DNA of 43,605 nucleotides, from NCBI GenBank assembly GCA_007127745.1, contig SKYV01000180.1, forward strand, positions 1 to 43,605, read 5' to 3'. Shown here piece after piece: positions 9,165-17,883 of this stretch. A program made the position numbers and the translations under genes. Each line of letters opens with the position of its first letter. The stretch's first letter is position 1. Below the pieces are notes generated by a model. The model saw only the letters and a program-made list of their open reading frames with translations. It did not search any database and was not told the DNA's origin. Source of the stretch: Balneolaceae bacterium (GTDB taxonomy: Bacteria > Bacteroidota > Rhodothermia > Balneolales > Balneolaceae).

Positions 9165-10651
9165 CAGGCCACCTCCGAATTTTTGGGATGTCCGTTACGT
9201 GTTTCCAAAGCGTTGCGTGCAATTTCACGATCGTCAAAATGAAATCGTTCTCCGTCTATTTCCTGATATGTTTCGTGGCCTTTACCAGCAATCAGAATGA
9301 TCGAATTTGGCTCAGATTGATCTATAACTGTTTCAATGGCTTCTTTTCGAGAGGGAATGGCCGTAACCAGTTCGGGCCGCGCGAAACCGGTGAAAATATC
9401 TCTGATAATTTCTTCGGGATCTTCTGTTCTCGGGTTATCTGAAGTTACCACAACACGGTCAGCAAATGTCTCGGCTATGCGGGCCATTTCAGGGCGTTTG
9501 GTTTTGTCTCTGTCACCGCCGCATCCAAAAATAATAACCAGCTTTTCTCTCTGTTTTTTCAGTTTCTTCAGAGTTTGAGAAACATTTTCCAGAGCGTTTG
9601 GTGTGTGTGCATAATCCACAAAAACAGCAGGTTCTTTGTTTACCTGATTTGCACGATTCACCCGTTCCATCCGCCCGGGGGCACCCGTGCACTCTTTCAG
9701 GCTTTTTGCAACTTTAGACCCATCAAGGCCAAGCGCTGTGCATATCAGCAAGGCCTGTACCACATTATAGGCGTTGAAACGGCCTACAAGCGGTGTTTCA
9801 AACTCTGTACCGTCCACTTCCAATTTTAATCCGGTTGCATCTGATTTCAACACTGAAGCGTTGATGAGCCCTTTTCCTTCAAAACTGAATGAAAGTACCT
9901 TTGCCGGGGTGGAGTTGACCATCCATTTCCCTTTTTTATCATCTGCGTTGGTGATGGCCCAACTGCGACTGTCCAGACTGTTAAAGAGTTTTTTCTTGGC
10001 ATCGGCATACTCATTCATCGAGTTGTGGTAGTCGAGATGATCATGGCTGAGGTTGGTGAAGGCAGCAATATTAACTCCGAATCCTCTTACCCGATCCTGA
10101 TCGAGGGCATGTGATGATATTTCCATAACAAGATACTGGCTGCCGGCCTCAACAATCTCTTTCATATTTTCAGCCAGTTCAATGGGGTCGGCTGTGGTAA
10201 GCCGGCTTGGCAATATTTTGGTGTTCATCCGATTTTCTACAGTGCCAAACAGAGAGGCATTTTTGTCCTGGCGTGTTAAAATTTGCCAGACGAGTGTGGC
10301 TACGGTGGTTTTTCCGTTGGTTCCGGTAATACCAATGATTTTGAGTTTATCCGCAGGGTTTCCGGCCATTTTTTGGGCCAGAGATCCCAGAAGTAATCGT
10401 GTATTTTGAACTACAAGAGTCAGCGGCGGATCAACCAGGTCAGCGGGTTGTTCACATATAATGACGTCCGCCTGTTTTTGAACAGCTTGTTCAATAAAAT
10501 GATGTCCGTCAGATTTGATTCCCCGAATAGCAATGAACACATCACCGGGCTCAATCAGCCTGGAATCCTGACGCAGCTTCCCCATTTTTTCGGGATGTTT
10601 ACCGAAAACCGAAACAGGCTGGCAAAATTCTATGAGTTCATTTATCGTCAT
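9164..10651 (-). CDS. murE: MurE, UDP-MurNAc-tripeptide synthetase (meso-DAP type)
   Basis: Cytoplasmic ligase that adds the third residue of the stem peptide. The P-loop GTNGKTT is at residues 110-116; the carbamylated-lysine region and GCGGDRDKTKRP follow. The motif DNPR in the C-terminal domain is the known specificity signature for meso-diaminopimelate, so a DAP-type peptidoglycan is inferred. The 495-residue length is normal. The ATG overlaps ftsI by one base (TAATG). Confidence 0.96.
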   Translation of the reverse strand: MTINELIEFCQPVSVFGKHPEKMGKLRQDSRLIEPGDVFIAIRGIKSDGHHFIEQAVQKQADVIICEQPADLVDPPLTLVVQNTRLLLGSLAQKMAGNPADKLKIIGITGTNGKTTVATLVWQILTRQDKNASLFGTVENRMNTKILPSRLTTADPIELAENMKEIVEAGSQYLVMEISSHALDQDRVRGFGVNIAAFTNLSHDHLDYHNSMNEYADAKKKLFNSLDSRSWAITNADDKKGKWMVNSTPAKVLSFSFEGKGLINASVLKSDATGLKLEVDGTEFETPLVGRFNAYNVVQALLICTALGLDGSKVAKSLKECTGAPGRMERVNRANQVNKEPAVFVDYAHTPNALENVSQTLKKLKKQREKLVIIFGCGGDRDKTKRPEMARIAETFADRVVVTSDNPRTEDPEEIIRDIFTGFARPELVTAIPSRKEAIETVIDQSEPNSIILIAGKGHETYQEIDGERFHFDDREIARNALETRNGHPKNSEVA

Positions 10652-12792
10652 TAATTGGATGCTATTGAACCGGATTGATTAAGTGATTGTGCACGGCCGC
10701 GAACGGTAACTGTTCTGCCTTTTTGCATCAGGTCTCCCGCCTCAGGAAATTGTGCATAAACGGTTCCGGAGCCGACGGTTTCAATGTTTAAACCACGTCT
10801 GAGAAGCAGGTAAGTAGCCTGTCTCATGTTTAAGTGCCGCAGATCCGGAATTTCGGAATATCCTTCGGGAGCAGAGTCAGAATTCATGGAACCAAACTCT
10901 AATTGCAGCGGAGTGTTTCCGTTAAAATGATCGCCTGCTACAGGGTTTTGTTGAGTAACAAATTTGCCATCTCCCGATGTGGAAAATGGGATATTTTTCA
11001 TTCTGAGCAGGGTTTTGGCTTCATCAGGGGATAGTCCTCGTAAATTGGGAGTCACCTGCTGAATTTCCGCCAGGTCTTCCTGTGGCAGGGACCGCTGTAT
11101 GGTATTGCCGAGCCCAGAAACCCGTGTGGCAATTTGTTTGAAAACCGAACCTGCTGTAAATCCTCCAAAAATACTTGTCCGGGGTTCATCAAGCAGCACA
11201 AGAATGGCATATTCCGGATTTTCAACCGGGAAAAAGCCGACAAATGTGGCACGGTATCGGGTCTGATATCGGCCGTCGATATATTTTTGAGCAGTTCCGG
11301 TTTTTCCGGCAATACGGAGCCCGTCTACGGCAGCCCAGCCCGCAGTTCCAGAATCGGAGACCACTTTTTCAAAAACCGGCATTAGTTTTTCAATGGTTTC
11401 TTCTTTTGCTACTCTGCGAACAGTTTTTGGTTTTCTTTGCTGGCGAATATTTCCAAACTCATCGGTAACTGACTCTACAACATAGGGTTTCATCATCATG
11501 CCGTTATTAGCCATAGCGGCATAAGCCTGAAGCAGTTGTAGAGGGGTGGCTTGCACTTCATACCCGATTGACATCCAGGGCAGGGTTACGCGGCTCCATT
11601 CGTATGGCCTTTGCAATCGACCGCCGCGCTCACCTGGGAGATCGATCTGTGTGGGGGTTCCAAAACCGAGATTTCTGGCATACTGGTAGAAAGTCTCAGG
11701 TTTCAGCCTCATCGCAATTTCTGATGTGGCAATATTGGAAGATCGGGCAAAAACATCGGTAAAATCGAGCGTTCCTAACGGGTTGTGATCGCGCATAATC
11801 TGCCCGTGGATGGTAGTGCGGCCATTTTCGGGGGTTTCAAAAAGTTCATCAAACTGAACTACGTTCTGTTCTACAGCGGCAAGGGCAGTTGTAATTTTAA
11901 ACGTTGACCCCGGCTCAATGATGTCGGCAACGGCAAAATTCCGGCGGTTTTCATTTTCGATTGTAGCCGGAGAGTTTGGATTAAAGGTTGGGAGATTTGC
12001 CATCGCCTTGATAGCCCCGGTTCGGGGATCCATCACAATGGCCGTGCCTTTTTGTGCCCGGTGGCGATCAATACCGGCTTCAAGCTCTTCTTCAACAATG
12101 GCCTGAATTTGTGCATCAATGGTGGTGTGCAGCGAATAACCCTGTTGAGGGAGTTTTCGCGGGGCTCCTACATAAGCAAATATCTGGTTGAACCGGTCTT
12201 TTCGTACCTGTTGTTCACCATCGGTACCTCTTAATATGTCGTTATATCTGGATTCAAGTCCGGCCATTCCGTCCATGTTATGATTCATAAAACCAAGCAC
12301 ATGTGCGGCAAGACTTCCAAAATTATAATTTCTTCGATACTCCTCTTCAAGAATCAGTCCGCGAATATTCAGCTCGCTTAAATCTTCAAATGCCTGAACG
12401 GGAATCCGGTTTTCCAGCACCACATATTTTGACTGTGGCGGGGCGCTCCGAATTCTGTTTCTGTAAAAATGGGCATTTCTTGTGGTGTGGCGACTCAGCG
12501 TTTCACTGATTTGTGTGATGTCGTTTTCCCTGTTATTCAGCGAGTGGGGATCAAGCGCTACTTTATAAATAACCGTATTTGTGGCCAAAACGGATCCATT
12601 TGCATCATATATATGGCCGCGCTGGGCAGGTATAGACACATAATCAATAGCCTGCGAATTCCATAGTTCACGGAATCCGTCTCCCTCTACGATGTTTATT
12701 CGAAGCATCTGCAGAAGAATGCCGGCCGGGAGTAATAAAATTAATCCCAGGAGCAGAAACATTCGGCCCATGATAGAACTACGTTCATTCAT
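10651..12792 (-). CDS. ftsI: FtsI/PBP3-type transpeptidase with two PASTA domains
   Basis: Class B penicillin-binding protein that crosslinks septal peptidoglycan with FtsW. A transmembrane helix lies at about residues 10-30, the pedestal domain with RGHIYDANG at about 58-66, and the transpeptidase domain follows with STFK (nucleophile Ser296), SSN at 351-353 and KTGT at 497-500. Two PASTA-like repeats follow at about 575-635 and 645-700, giving 713 residues. E. coli FtsI lacks PASTA domains; they are known in SpoVD-like and Bacteroidota homologues. The ATG overlaps the ftsL stop as ATGA. Confidence 0.95.
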   Translation of the reverse strand: MNERSSIMGRMFLLLGLILLLPAGILLQMLRINIVEGDGFRELWNSQAIDYVSIPAQRGHIYDANGSVLATNTVIYKVALDPHSLNNRENDITQISETLSRHTTRNAHFYRNRIRSAPPQSKYVVLENRIPVQAFEDLSELNIRGLILEEEYRRNYNFGSLAAHVLGFMNHNMDGMAGLESRYNDILRGTDGEQQVRKDRFNQIFAYVGAPRKLPQQGYSLHTTIDAQIQAIVEEELEAGIDRHRAQKGTAIVMDPRTGAIKAMANLPTFNPNSPATIENENRRNFAVADIIEPGSTFKITTALAAVEQNVVQFDELFETPENGRTTIHGQIMRDHNPLGTLDFTDVFARSSNIATSEIAMRLKPETFYQYARNLGFGTPTQIDLPGERGGRLQRPYEWSRVTLPWMSIGYEVQATPLQLLQAYAAMANNGMMMKPYVVESVTDEFGNIRQQRKPKTVRRVAKEETIEKLMPVFEKVVSDSGTAGWAAVDGLRIAGKTGTAQKYIDGRYQTRYRATFVGFFPVENPEYAILVLLDEPRTSIFGGFTAGSVFKQIATRVSGLGNTIQRSLPQEDLAEIQQVTPNLRGLSPDEAKTLLRMKNIPFSTSGDGKFVTQQNPVAGDHFNGNTPLQLEFGSMNSDSAPEGYSEIPDLRHLNMRQATYLLLRRGLNIETVGSGTVYAQFPEAGDLMQKGRTVTVRGRAQSLNQSGSIASN

Positions 12793-13229
12793 TTTGCTTC
12801 CGGTTGGATATATAGAATTTGATCGGCAGGGCCGGCATTAATAAAACCTTGCTGCCGGGCTTTCTGGTAAATTTCTTTCGGGCCGGTTAAGCGTTCGTAC
12901 GTCAGCCGTTTTTCGTTATAGATGCGTTTGGCCTTGTTGTACTCAACTTCAAGATGATTCACTTCCTGAAATAATTGCTGTGTATTGAACGTGTGGCCGA
13001 TATAGATAATCCCGCAAATCCCGATCAGGAAACTTGCGAGTGCAACCTTCCAGGGAGTAAAAACGGGAAGTTTGCTTCTTTTTTTTGCTTTGGGGATGCG
13101 TCTGCCATGAGATGGGGCAGAACCGCCTGTTTGAATGCTGTTAAAAGAAAATTCACGACTTTTATTACGCGCCGGTTTACCGCCCGAGATTCCTTTACCG
13201 GATGATTTGGATGGAGCTTTCACAAACAT
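12789..13229 (-). CDS. ftsL: FtsL-like cell division protein
   Basis: Small bitopic divisome protein, 146 residues. A long basic, serine/glycine-rich cytoplasmic tail (residues 1-58) precedes one transmembrane helix at about 62-82 and a periplasmic coiled coil rich in E, K and L to about 120. This topology and the position between rsmH and ftsI support FtsL; sequence conservation in this family is poor. The ATG directly follows the rsmH stop, and GGAGG inside the rsmH end serves as ribosome binding site. Confidence 0.85.
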   Translation of the reverse strand: MFVKAPSKSSGKGISGGKPARNKSREFSFNSIQTGGSAPSHGRRIPKAKKRSKLPVFTPWKVALASFLIGICGIIYIGHTFNTQQLFQEVNHLEVEYNKAKRIYNEKRLTYERLTGPKEIYQKARQQGFINAGPADQILYIQPEAK

Positions 13230-14171
13230 TTAATCCTCCATCAGTTTTTCAGCAACTCGTAATTTTGCACTTCGGGCTGCCGGATTTTTGGTTATCTCTT
13301 CATCAGATGGAGTGATGATCTGTTTGGTGATGACCCGGATCGGTTTGAGCGGATTTCCAAAGAAATCTTTTTCAACCACCCCGTCAAAATTCCCACTTTT
13401 AAAAAAATTCTTCACGATGCGGTCTTCGAGGGAGTGATAGGAAATAGCAACAATCCGTCCGCCGGATTTAAGCAGTTCATGAGCATTGGTCAGGCCCTGC
13501 TTTAAAACATCCAGTTCCTGGTTTACTTCAATCCTGATGGCCTGAAAAACCCTTGCTACCGATTTGATGATATTTCTGCCGTACAGAACATTTTCGATAG
13601 CTTGCCGAAGTTCAAGCGTGGTTTCGATCGGCCTCTGGTTGATAATTTCTTTGGCAATTTGCCGGCTCAGGCGCTCCTCGCCATAGTGATAAATAATGTC
13701 ACGGAGTTTTTTATACTCGTAATTATTCACCACATCCCAGGCCGATGTTCCGCTTGTATCGCTCATTCGCATGTCAAGCGGTCCGTCGTGCTGAAAGCTG
13801 AACCCTCGTCCGGGTTCTCTAATTTGATGTGTGGAAACCCCAAGATCGAAAAACACCCCTGATATTTTTCCGTGATAATCTGGCGGAATAAGTGTAGTTA
13901 GATATCCGAAATTTCCGGTGACCGGTTTGAAACGGTCATCATTCCCGATTTTTTCAGCCGAAGCAGACTGCGCTTCCGGGTCTTGATCCACGCCAAACAG
14001 GATGGCATCATCGTTTAAAGCCCGGAGAAATGCGCGGGAGTGTCCCCCACCGCCCAGGGTAGCATCTACATAAATTCCCGAGGGATCTGTAATAAGAAAC
14101 TCTACAGATGTTTCCAGCAATACGGGGGTATGCGGATAAAACGATTCGATATTATTATTCGCGTTGCTCAA
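13230..14171 (-). CDS. rsmH: RsmH, 16S rRNA (cytosine-1402 N4) methyltransferase
   Basis: SAM-dependent methyltransferase (MraW) that modifies C1402 of 16S rRNA. The 313-residue protein begins with HTPVLLETSVEFL, has the SAM-binding DATLGGGGHSRAFL loop near residues 37-50, GVFFDLGVSTHQI in the middle, and AISYHSLEDRIVKNFF near the end. It overlaps the mraZ 3' end by 17 bases, as is common in dcw clusters. Confidence 0.97.
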   Translation of the reverse strand: MSNANNNIESFYPHTPVLLETSVEFLITDPSGIYVDATLGGGGHSRAFLRALNDDAILFGVDQDPEAQSASAEKIGNDDRFKPVTGNFGYLTTLIPPDYHGKISGVFFDLGVSTHQIREPGRGFSFQHDGPLDMRMSDTSGTSAWDVVNNYEYKKLRDIIYHYGEERLSRQIAKEIINQRPIETTLELRQAIENVLYGRNIIKSVARVFQAIRIEVNQELDVLKQGLTNAHELLKSGGRIVAISYHSLEDRIVKNFFKSGNFDGVVEKDFFGNPLKPIRVITKQIITPSDEEITKNPAARSAKLRVAEKLMED

Positions 14172-14619
14172 TTTCTCCTCCCATCACTTGTTCAAAAAGT
14201 TCCTGGTACGATTCAAAACTGAGGTCGGCATCCACATCATCCAGCTTTTGTGGAGACCATATTTCGATGCTTTCACCGCTTCCGATAAATATGGCAGTCG
14301 ATTCAATTCCGGACCAATCCATTAAGTGGGATGGAAGAGAAAGGCGGTTTTGTTTGTCTAAAACCAAATCTTCGGCATATCGTAAAAAATTACGGATTAC
14401 GGTTCGTCCGCGGCGTGTAAAACTGTTGATTTTGGAAAGGCGATCCTCAACCAGCTTCCATTCATCCTGGGGGTAGAGATAGAGGCATGGTTCAAGGCCT
14501 CGAAGAATCGTGAAGCGGTCTTCGGCATCTGGGTTAACAAGCTTGCGCAACTTGGCCGGGAAAGCTACTCGGCCTTTATTATCTACACTGTGTTCATATT
14601 GCCCTTTGAAGCTTGGCAC
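14155..14619 (-). CDS. mraZ: MraZ, dcw cluster transcriptional regulator, GTG start
   Basis: DNA-binding AbrB-like regulator of the dcw operon. Two tandem MraZ repeats are visible: YEHSVDNKGRVAFPAKLR near residues 8-25 and LVLDKQNRLSLPSHL near 90-104, each with the D-x-(K/Q)-x-R core. The GTG at 14617-14619 gives the family-typical N-terminus with FKGQYEHS. Three MraZ boxes sit just upstream, so autoregulation of the operon is likely. Length is 154 residues. Confidence 0.95.
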   Translation of the reverse strand: MPSFKGQYEHSVDNKGRVAFPAKLRKLVNPDAEDRFTILRGLEPCLYLYPQDEWKLVEDRLSKINSFTRRGRTVIRNFLRYAEDLVLDKQNRLSLPSHLMDWSGIESTAIFIGSGESIEIWSPQKLDDVDADLSFESYQELFEQVMGGEIEQRE

Positions 14620-14698
14620 GTGAATTCTCTATTTTATGTGTGTGTATGATTGCTAAAAACTGATTTGACAGCGGATAACGGAAAGTTGCTAAATTTTT

Positions 14699-14723
14699 CC
14701 CCACTATCTCCCACTTCCTCCCA
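14699..14723 (-). promoter_or_regulatory. MraZ operator: three TGGG(A/G) boxes
   Basis: On the minus strand, TGGGA, TGGGA and TGGGG occur at 14719-14723, 14709-14713 and 14699-14703, each repeat starting exactly 10 bp after the last. This matches the published TGGGN-N5 direct-repeat operator bound by MraZ in E. coli and Mycoplasma. The boxes lie immediately downstream of the putative -10 element, where bound MraZ would block transcription. Confidence 0.9.
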
Positions 14724-14724
14724 C

Positions 14725-14754
14725 AATGTACCCCAAACTCTCCTATTATGTCAA
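14725..14754 (-). promoter_or_regulatory. Putative dcw operon promoter
   Basis: On the minus strand a perfect TTGACA (14749-14754) is followed after 18 bases by TACATT (14725-14730), extended to TACATTGTG, close to the Bacteroidota -7 TAnnTTTG. Transcription would begin near 14718, inside the MraZ boxes and about 100 bases ahead of mraZ. Confidence 0.75.
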
Positions 14755-15192
14755 GTAAAAAGTGAGATATATATAAAATCGTTTTTACTGAATCTGTTAA
14801 GTAAGTAGATGTTCATCAATAAATTGGGCAGATTGCTAAACCGAAAGGGGTGAGCTGCACAGAGTGGAATAAAGTGGGAGGAATTTTCAGGTGCTGATTT
14901 TAGAAAAGCTCGATACAGTAAGTTGATAGTCTGTGGTGGATTCAAATCTGCTATGCAAATTGAAAGAGACCTTTGAAAACTCTGGATTATTCAAACAGAA
15001 TTGTTTTTTTTAAAAGGCAGAGGTTCTGAAATCTTTCTTGGCTCTTTTAAGGTCATCCGCAATTAAAATTTAATGATCCAATTGCTCCGGAAATTTCGTT
15101 TGTAAGGGTGAAAACAGATTTAAAATTATCTCTGATAAAAAATTTTTCATTCAATAATAACTAATCAATAAATAAAATATAATCATACTGTT
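14755..15192. other. Intergenic region between mraZ and the beta-barrel gene
   Basis: About 440 bases without a convincing gene. The 64-codon minus-strand frame at 14751-14945 runs into the mraZ promoter and looks like a chance frame. TGGAA and TGGGA occur on the plus strand 10 bp apart at 14865-14879, resembling a degenerate MraZ box pair. The last 80 bases are AT-rich and presumably hold the promoter of the beta-barrel gene, but I cannot name its elements. Confidence 0.5.
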
Positions 15193-15822
15193 ATGAAAAA
15201 AATACTCTCTGTACTTTGCGTTGCCGGAATGCTCGCTTTTGGCTTCAATGAAACCCAGGCACAGGATACCCGCTTTGGATTGAAAGGTGGTTTAACGATG
15301 TATTCCATGGAAACCAGTGTAATGGAATTTAGTGAAACGTCAGATAATAAGATGGGATTTACTGGTGGTTTGTATGTTAACAAGCCCTTATCAGACATGT
15401 TTTCACTCCAGTTTGAGGCATTATTTGTCCAAAAAGGTGGTGAGGATAGTGACATGGATTTTGGAGACGATAAATTAACCCTGTCATATGTTGATATACC
15501 GGTATTATTGAAAGTAAATATTCCACTCGATGGCGATATTACCCCATATGTTTATGGTGGTGGATTTGCCGGATACCTGATTGATGCATCATCCGACGAA
15601 AATGGAGAAACTTTTGATGTAGGAGATGCTTTCGACGATCTTAACTATGGGGTGGCATTTGGAGCCGGTGTTTCATTCGGAATGTTTAACGTAGATGTAC
15701 GCTATGATATGGGCCTTGCCAATATTATGGATATGGATGATGAATTTGGCGACATGTTTGGAGCTGGTGGAATTGAAGTGAGTACCAAAGGATTTATGGT
15801 TACAGCCGGTATTTCTTTCTGA
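15193..15822 (+). CDS. Outer-membrane beta-barrel protein (PorT/OmpW-like size)
   Basis: A 209-residue secreted protein. A signal peptide of about 23 residues ends in TQA before QD. The rest alternates polar and hydrophobic residues, with glycine-rich turns (GLKGG, YGGGFAG, GAGVSFG) and a C-terminal strand ending GISF with terminal phenylalanine, as expected for an eight-stranded barrel inserted by BamA. This is typical of the Bacteroidota beta-barrel family PF13568. The function is unknown. It is monocistronic, with a strong terminator 28 bases after the stop. Confidence 0.85.
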   Translation: MKKILSVLCVAGMLAFGFNETQAQDTRFGLKGGLTMYSMETSVMEFSETSDNKMGFTGGLYVNKPLSDMFSLQFEALFVQKGGEDSDMDFGDDKLTLSYVDIPVLLKVNIPLDGDITPYVYGGGFAGYLIDASSDENGETFDVGDAFDDLNYGVAFGAGVSFGMFNVDVRYDMGLANIMDMDDEFGDMFGAGGIEVSTKGFMVTAGISF

Positions 15823-15849
15823 TCGTTAATATAAAGATTAGTCTTGAAT

Positions 15850-15880
15850 AAAGCCCCTTGCAGCAACAAGGGGCTTTTTT
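15850..15880 (+). terminator. Rho-independent terminator of the beta-barrel gene
   Basis: AAAGCCCCTTG (15850-15860) pairs perfectly with CAAGGGGCTTT (15867-15877) across a six-base loop, and T's continue to 15880. Confidence 0.93.
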
Positions 15881-16216
15881 GATTTTTACCACAACTTGCC
15901 TGATTAATTTTTGACAAAGATTAAAACTGGGCTTTGTAAATAAAATATAATCAGGAATATCTTCATTTCTTCACAGTCAAAACAATAAATTATATTTTTT
16001 GTTGACACTGTTTTTGAGATATCGTCATGTATGAAATCGAACATTCATTTGTTCAATAATTGAATTATTATTTGTCAATTAATTGAATGAGATGTGTCTA
16101 AGTGATTAATATTGTTGGATAATAAAGTGTCCTGTAAAATGAAGTTGTGTTGTTTTTTGTTTTTATAAAATGTAATATTAGATAAAGAGGTGTAAAATTA
16201 TTAATTCAAAAATGGT
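15881..16216. other. AT-rich intergenic region ahead of the lipoprotein gene
   Basis: About 335 AT-rich bases with no credible open frame. Two TTGACA hexamers occur on the plus strand (15911-15916 and one near 16002), but neither has a good -10 at normal spacing, so no promoter is called. The region presumably holds the lipoprotein gene's promoter. Confidence 0.4.
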
Positions 16217-16663
16217 ATGGTGAGTATGGTAAAAAGAAACAGACTATCAATAATTTTAGTAACACTTTTCATTCTTCCATTTTTAGTAATAAATGGATGT
16301 AGTGACGACAGTACTGGTGCAGATGATATAGATGATGGGCCGCCGCCACCGAATTTCAACATTAGTTCTATTACTACAACCTTAGTGGACGGAGACCCCG
16401 GAATACTGTTCAGAGCTTCGTCAAGCACAAGGGTACGGTTGGTACAAATTGTAGTGACAAATCCTAACAATAATAATATTTCTTATAGTCCGCAGGGGCT
16501 TATTGTACAGGCCAATGAAGCTTTTGATTTACAGGAACAGGGCACTGCTTTTTACAGATGGAGTGGAAACTGGACATTTCAATTTGTGGGGAATCATGAG
16601 CCGGGTGGCGAGGAATTTGATGTTACCCAAACTCTTAGCGTAAGCGCTAAAGTGCATCCTTAA
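16217..16663 (+). CDS. Hypothetical lipoprotein
   Basis: A 148-residue protein I do not recognise. A basic start and hydrophobic stretch (residues 8-27) end in INGC, a lipobox-like site with the lipid cysteine near residue 28. An acidic, proline-rich linker (DDIDDGPPPP) follows, then a beta-rich domain of about 110 residues containing WSGNWTFQF. A second ATG at 16226 would give a signal peptide three residues shorter. It probably sits in the periplasm or outer membrane. It stands alone between two terminators, so the context says nothing about its role. Confidence 0.7.
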   Translation: MVSMVKRNRLSIILVTLFILPFLVINGCSDDSTGADDIDDGPPPPNFNISSITTTLVDGDPGILFRASSSTRVRLVQIVVTNPNNNNISYSPQGLIVQANEAFDLQEQGTAFYRWSGNWTFQFVGNHEPGGEEFDVTQTLSVSAKVHP

Positions 16664-16705
16664 CGTTAACCCAAAAATAACAGGTAGTTCTTTGAAAAAT
16701 CAGGT

Positions 16706-16739
16706 CTGAATTCTTCAGAATTTCCATTCAAGAATTCAG
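16706..16739. repeat. Perfect 10-bp inverted repeat
   Basis: CTGAATTCTT (16706-16715) and AAGAATTCAG (16730-16739) are exact reverse complements separated by 14 bases, just ahead of the bidirectional terminator. There is no T run, so it may be an mRNA 3'-end stabilising hairpin or chance AT-rich symmetry. Confidence 0.5.
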
Positions 16740-16752
16740 AAGAAATGTATCT

Positions 16753-16786
16753 AAAAGCCCCGGAAACCCCGGGGCTTTTATTATTT
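16753..16786. terminator. Bidirectional terminator between lipoprotein and homoserine dehydrogenase genes
   Basis: AAAAGCCCCGG (16753-16763) pairs with CCGGGGCTTTT (16769-16779) over a five-base loop. T-rich tails follow in both directions, so it can end the plus-strand lipoprotein transcript and the minus-strand methionine operon. Confidence 0.9.
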
Positions 16787-16806
16787 GGATATTTGCAGAT
16801 TGTGAA

Positions 16807-17883
16807 TTACCGGATACTCAAAATGTCGGTCATCACACCGGCAGCTGTCACTTCTTTTCCGGCCCCCGGCCCCTGAATGATTAATGGCTGATCGTTGTAC
16901 CGCTTTGTACGAATTTGTATAAGGTTATTGGTGCCGCGAAGCTGTCCCAGACTGGATGATTTGGGCACAGATTGAATTCCCACTTTTATTTTGTTATCTG
17001 TCAGGCTGCCGGTGTATCGCAGAGTATGGCCATTGGTAGTAACAGTTGAAAATCGTTCGGCCCATTTATCATCTGCTCTATGCAGGTTTTTTAAAAATGT
17101 GGATGAATCCACTTCCGCCAGTGATTCCGGAATCAGCGATTCTACCTCCAGCTCATCACGCTCAACACGAATTCCACAAATTCTGGCAAGAATCATGAAT
17201 TTTCTGGCCACGTCCTCACCCGACAGGTCATCCCTCGGGTCGGGTTCGGCATATCCGAGCTGACGGGCCTTTTTAACAGTTTCACTGAACTTCTTTCCTT
17301 TTTCCAGCTCCGAAAACAGATAGGTCATAGTGCCGGAAACCACGCCGTTAAGTTCCAAAACTTTATCTCCGGTTTGAATCAGGCTTTTGATGGACTGGAT
17401 GATTGGTAAACCAGCCCCCACATTGGTTTCGTAGAGAAATTTAACCTGATGATCTAACGCCAGCCGGTGCAATGAATCAAACTGATCTTGCTGCTGGGTA
17501 TTTGCAAGTTTGCTTGGGGTAACAACATGAATATGATTTTTCAAAAGTTGTGGATAGAGATCGGCCACCGCCTGGCTACCGGTTGCATCAACAAAAACAA
17601 CCGTGTCTTTTTCATATCCTGAAAGTTTTTCAATGATAGTCTGCCAATCCAGTTCAGGGGCACGGTTCAGTTCCTGATGGGAATAATGGCTTTGTGTGCG
17701 ATCGTACCAAAGCATGTGTTTGCTGTTGCACAGCCCGATGACCCGCAAAGATTTTTCCGTGCCAAACCGGGATACCTGTTTCAGTAAAGTGCTGCCAATG
17801 GCACCCACTCCTGCAATAAATAATTTCTTCACTTTTGGTGCTCTGTTAAGTTCAGGTTTTTTGTATGCTTTTAATTGTGTCAT
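16807..17883 (-). CDS. hom: Homoserine dehydrogenase (monofunctional)
   Basis: Reduces aspartate semialdehyde to homoserine with NAD(P)H. The 358 residues resemble the dehydrogenase half of ThrA/MetL: a Rossmann start AGVGAIGSTLLKQ near residues 24-36, DATGSQAVADLY near 99-110, TPSKLANT, ETNVGAGLPII, and the catalytic region ELNGVVSGTMTYLFSELE with PDPRDDLSGEDVARK. There is no aspartate kinase or ACT domain. The ATG overlaps the metX stop as ATGA, and it is the last gene of the SAM-riboswitch operon, supplying homoserine to MetX. Confidence 0.92.
   Translation of the reverse strand: MTQLKAYKKPELNRAPKVKKLFIAGVGAIGSTLLKQVSRFGTEKSLRVIGLCNSKHMLWYDRTQSHYSHQELNRAPELDWQTIIEKLSGYEKDTVVFVDATGSQAVADLYPQLLKNHIHVVTPSKLANTQQQDQFDSLHRLALDHQVKFLYETNVGAGLPIIQSIKSLIQTGDKVLELNGVVSGTMTYLFSELEKGKKFSETVKKARQLGYAEPDPRDDLSGEDVARKFMILARICGIRVERDELEVESLIPESLAEVDSSTFLKNLHRADDKWAERFSTVTTNGHTLRYTGSLTDNKIKVGIQSVPKSSSLGQLRGTNNLIQIRTKRYNDQPLIIQGPGAGKEVTAAGVMTDILSIR

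Noticed and set aside
1-14754. Missing murB, ddl and ftsB as signs of cluster loss
   Set aside because: Many Bacteroidota-like dcw clusters run murC-ftsQ-ftsA-ftsZ without them, so this is not a deletion.
14751-14945. 64-codon minus-strand frame upstream of mraZ
   Set aside because: It ends inside the mraZ promoter, has no ribosome site and looks like chance translation of AT-rich DNA.
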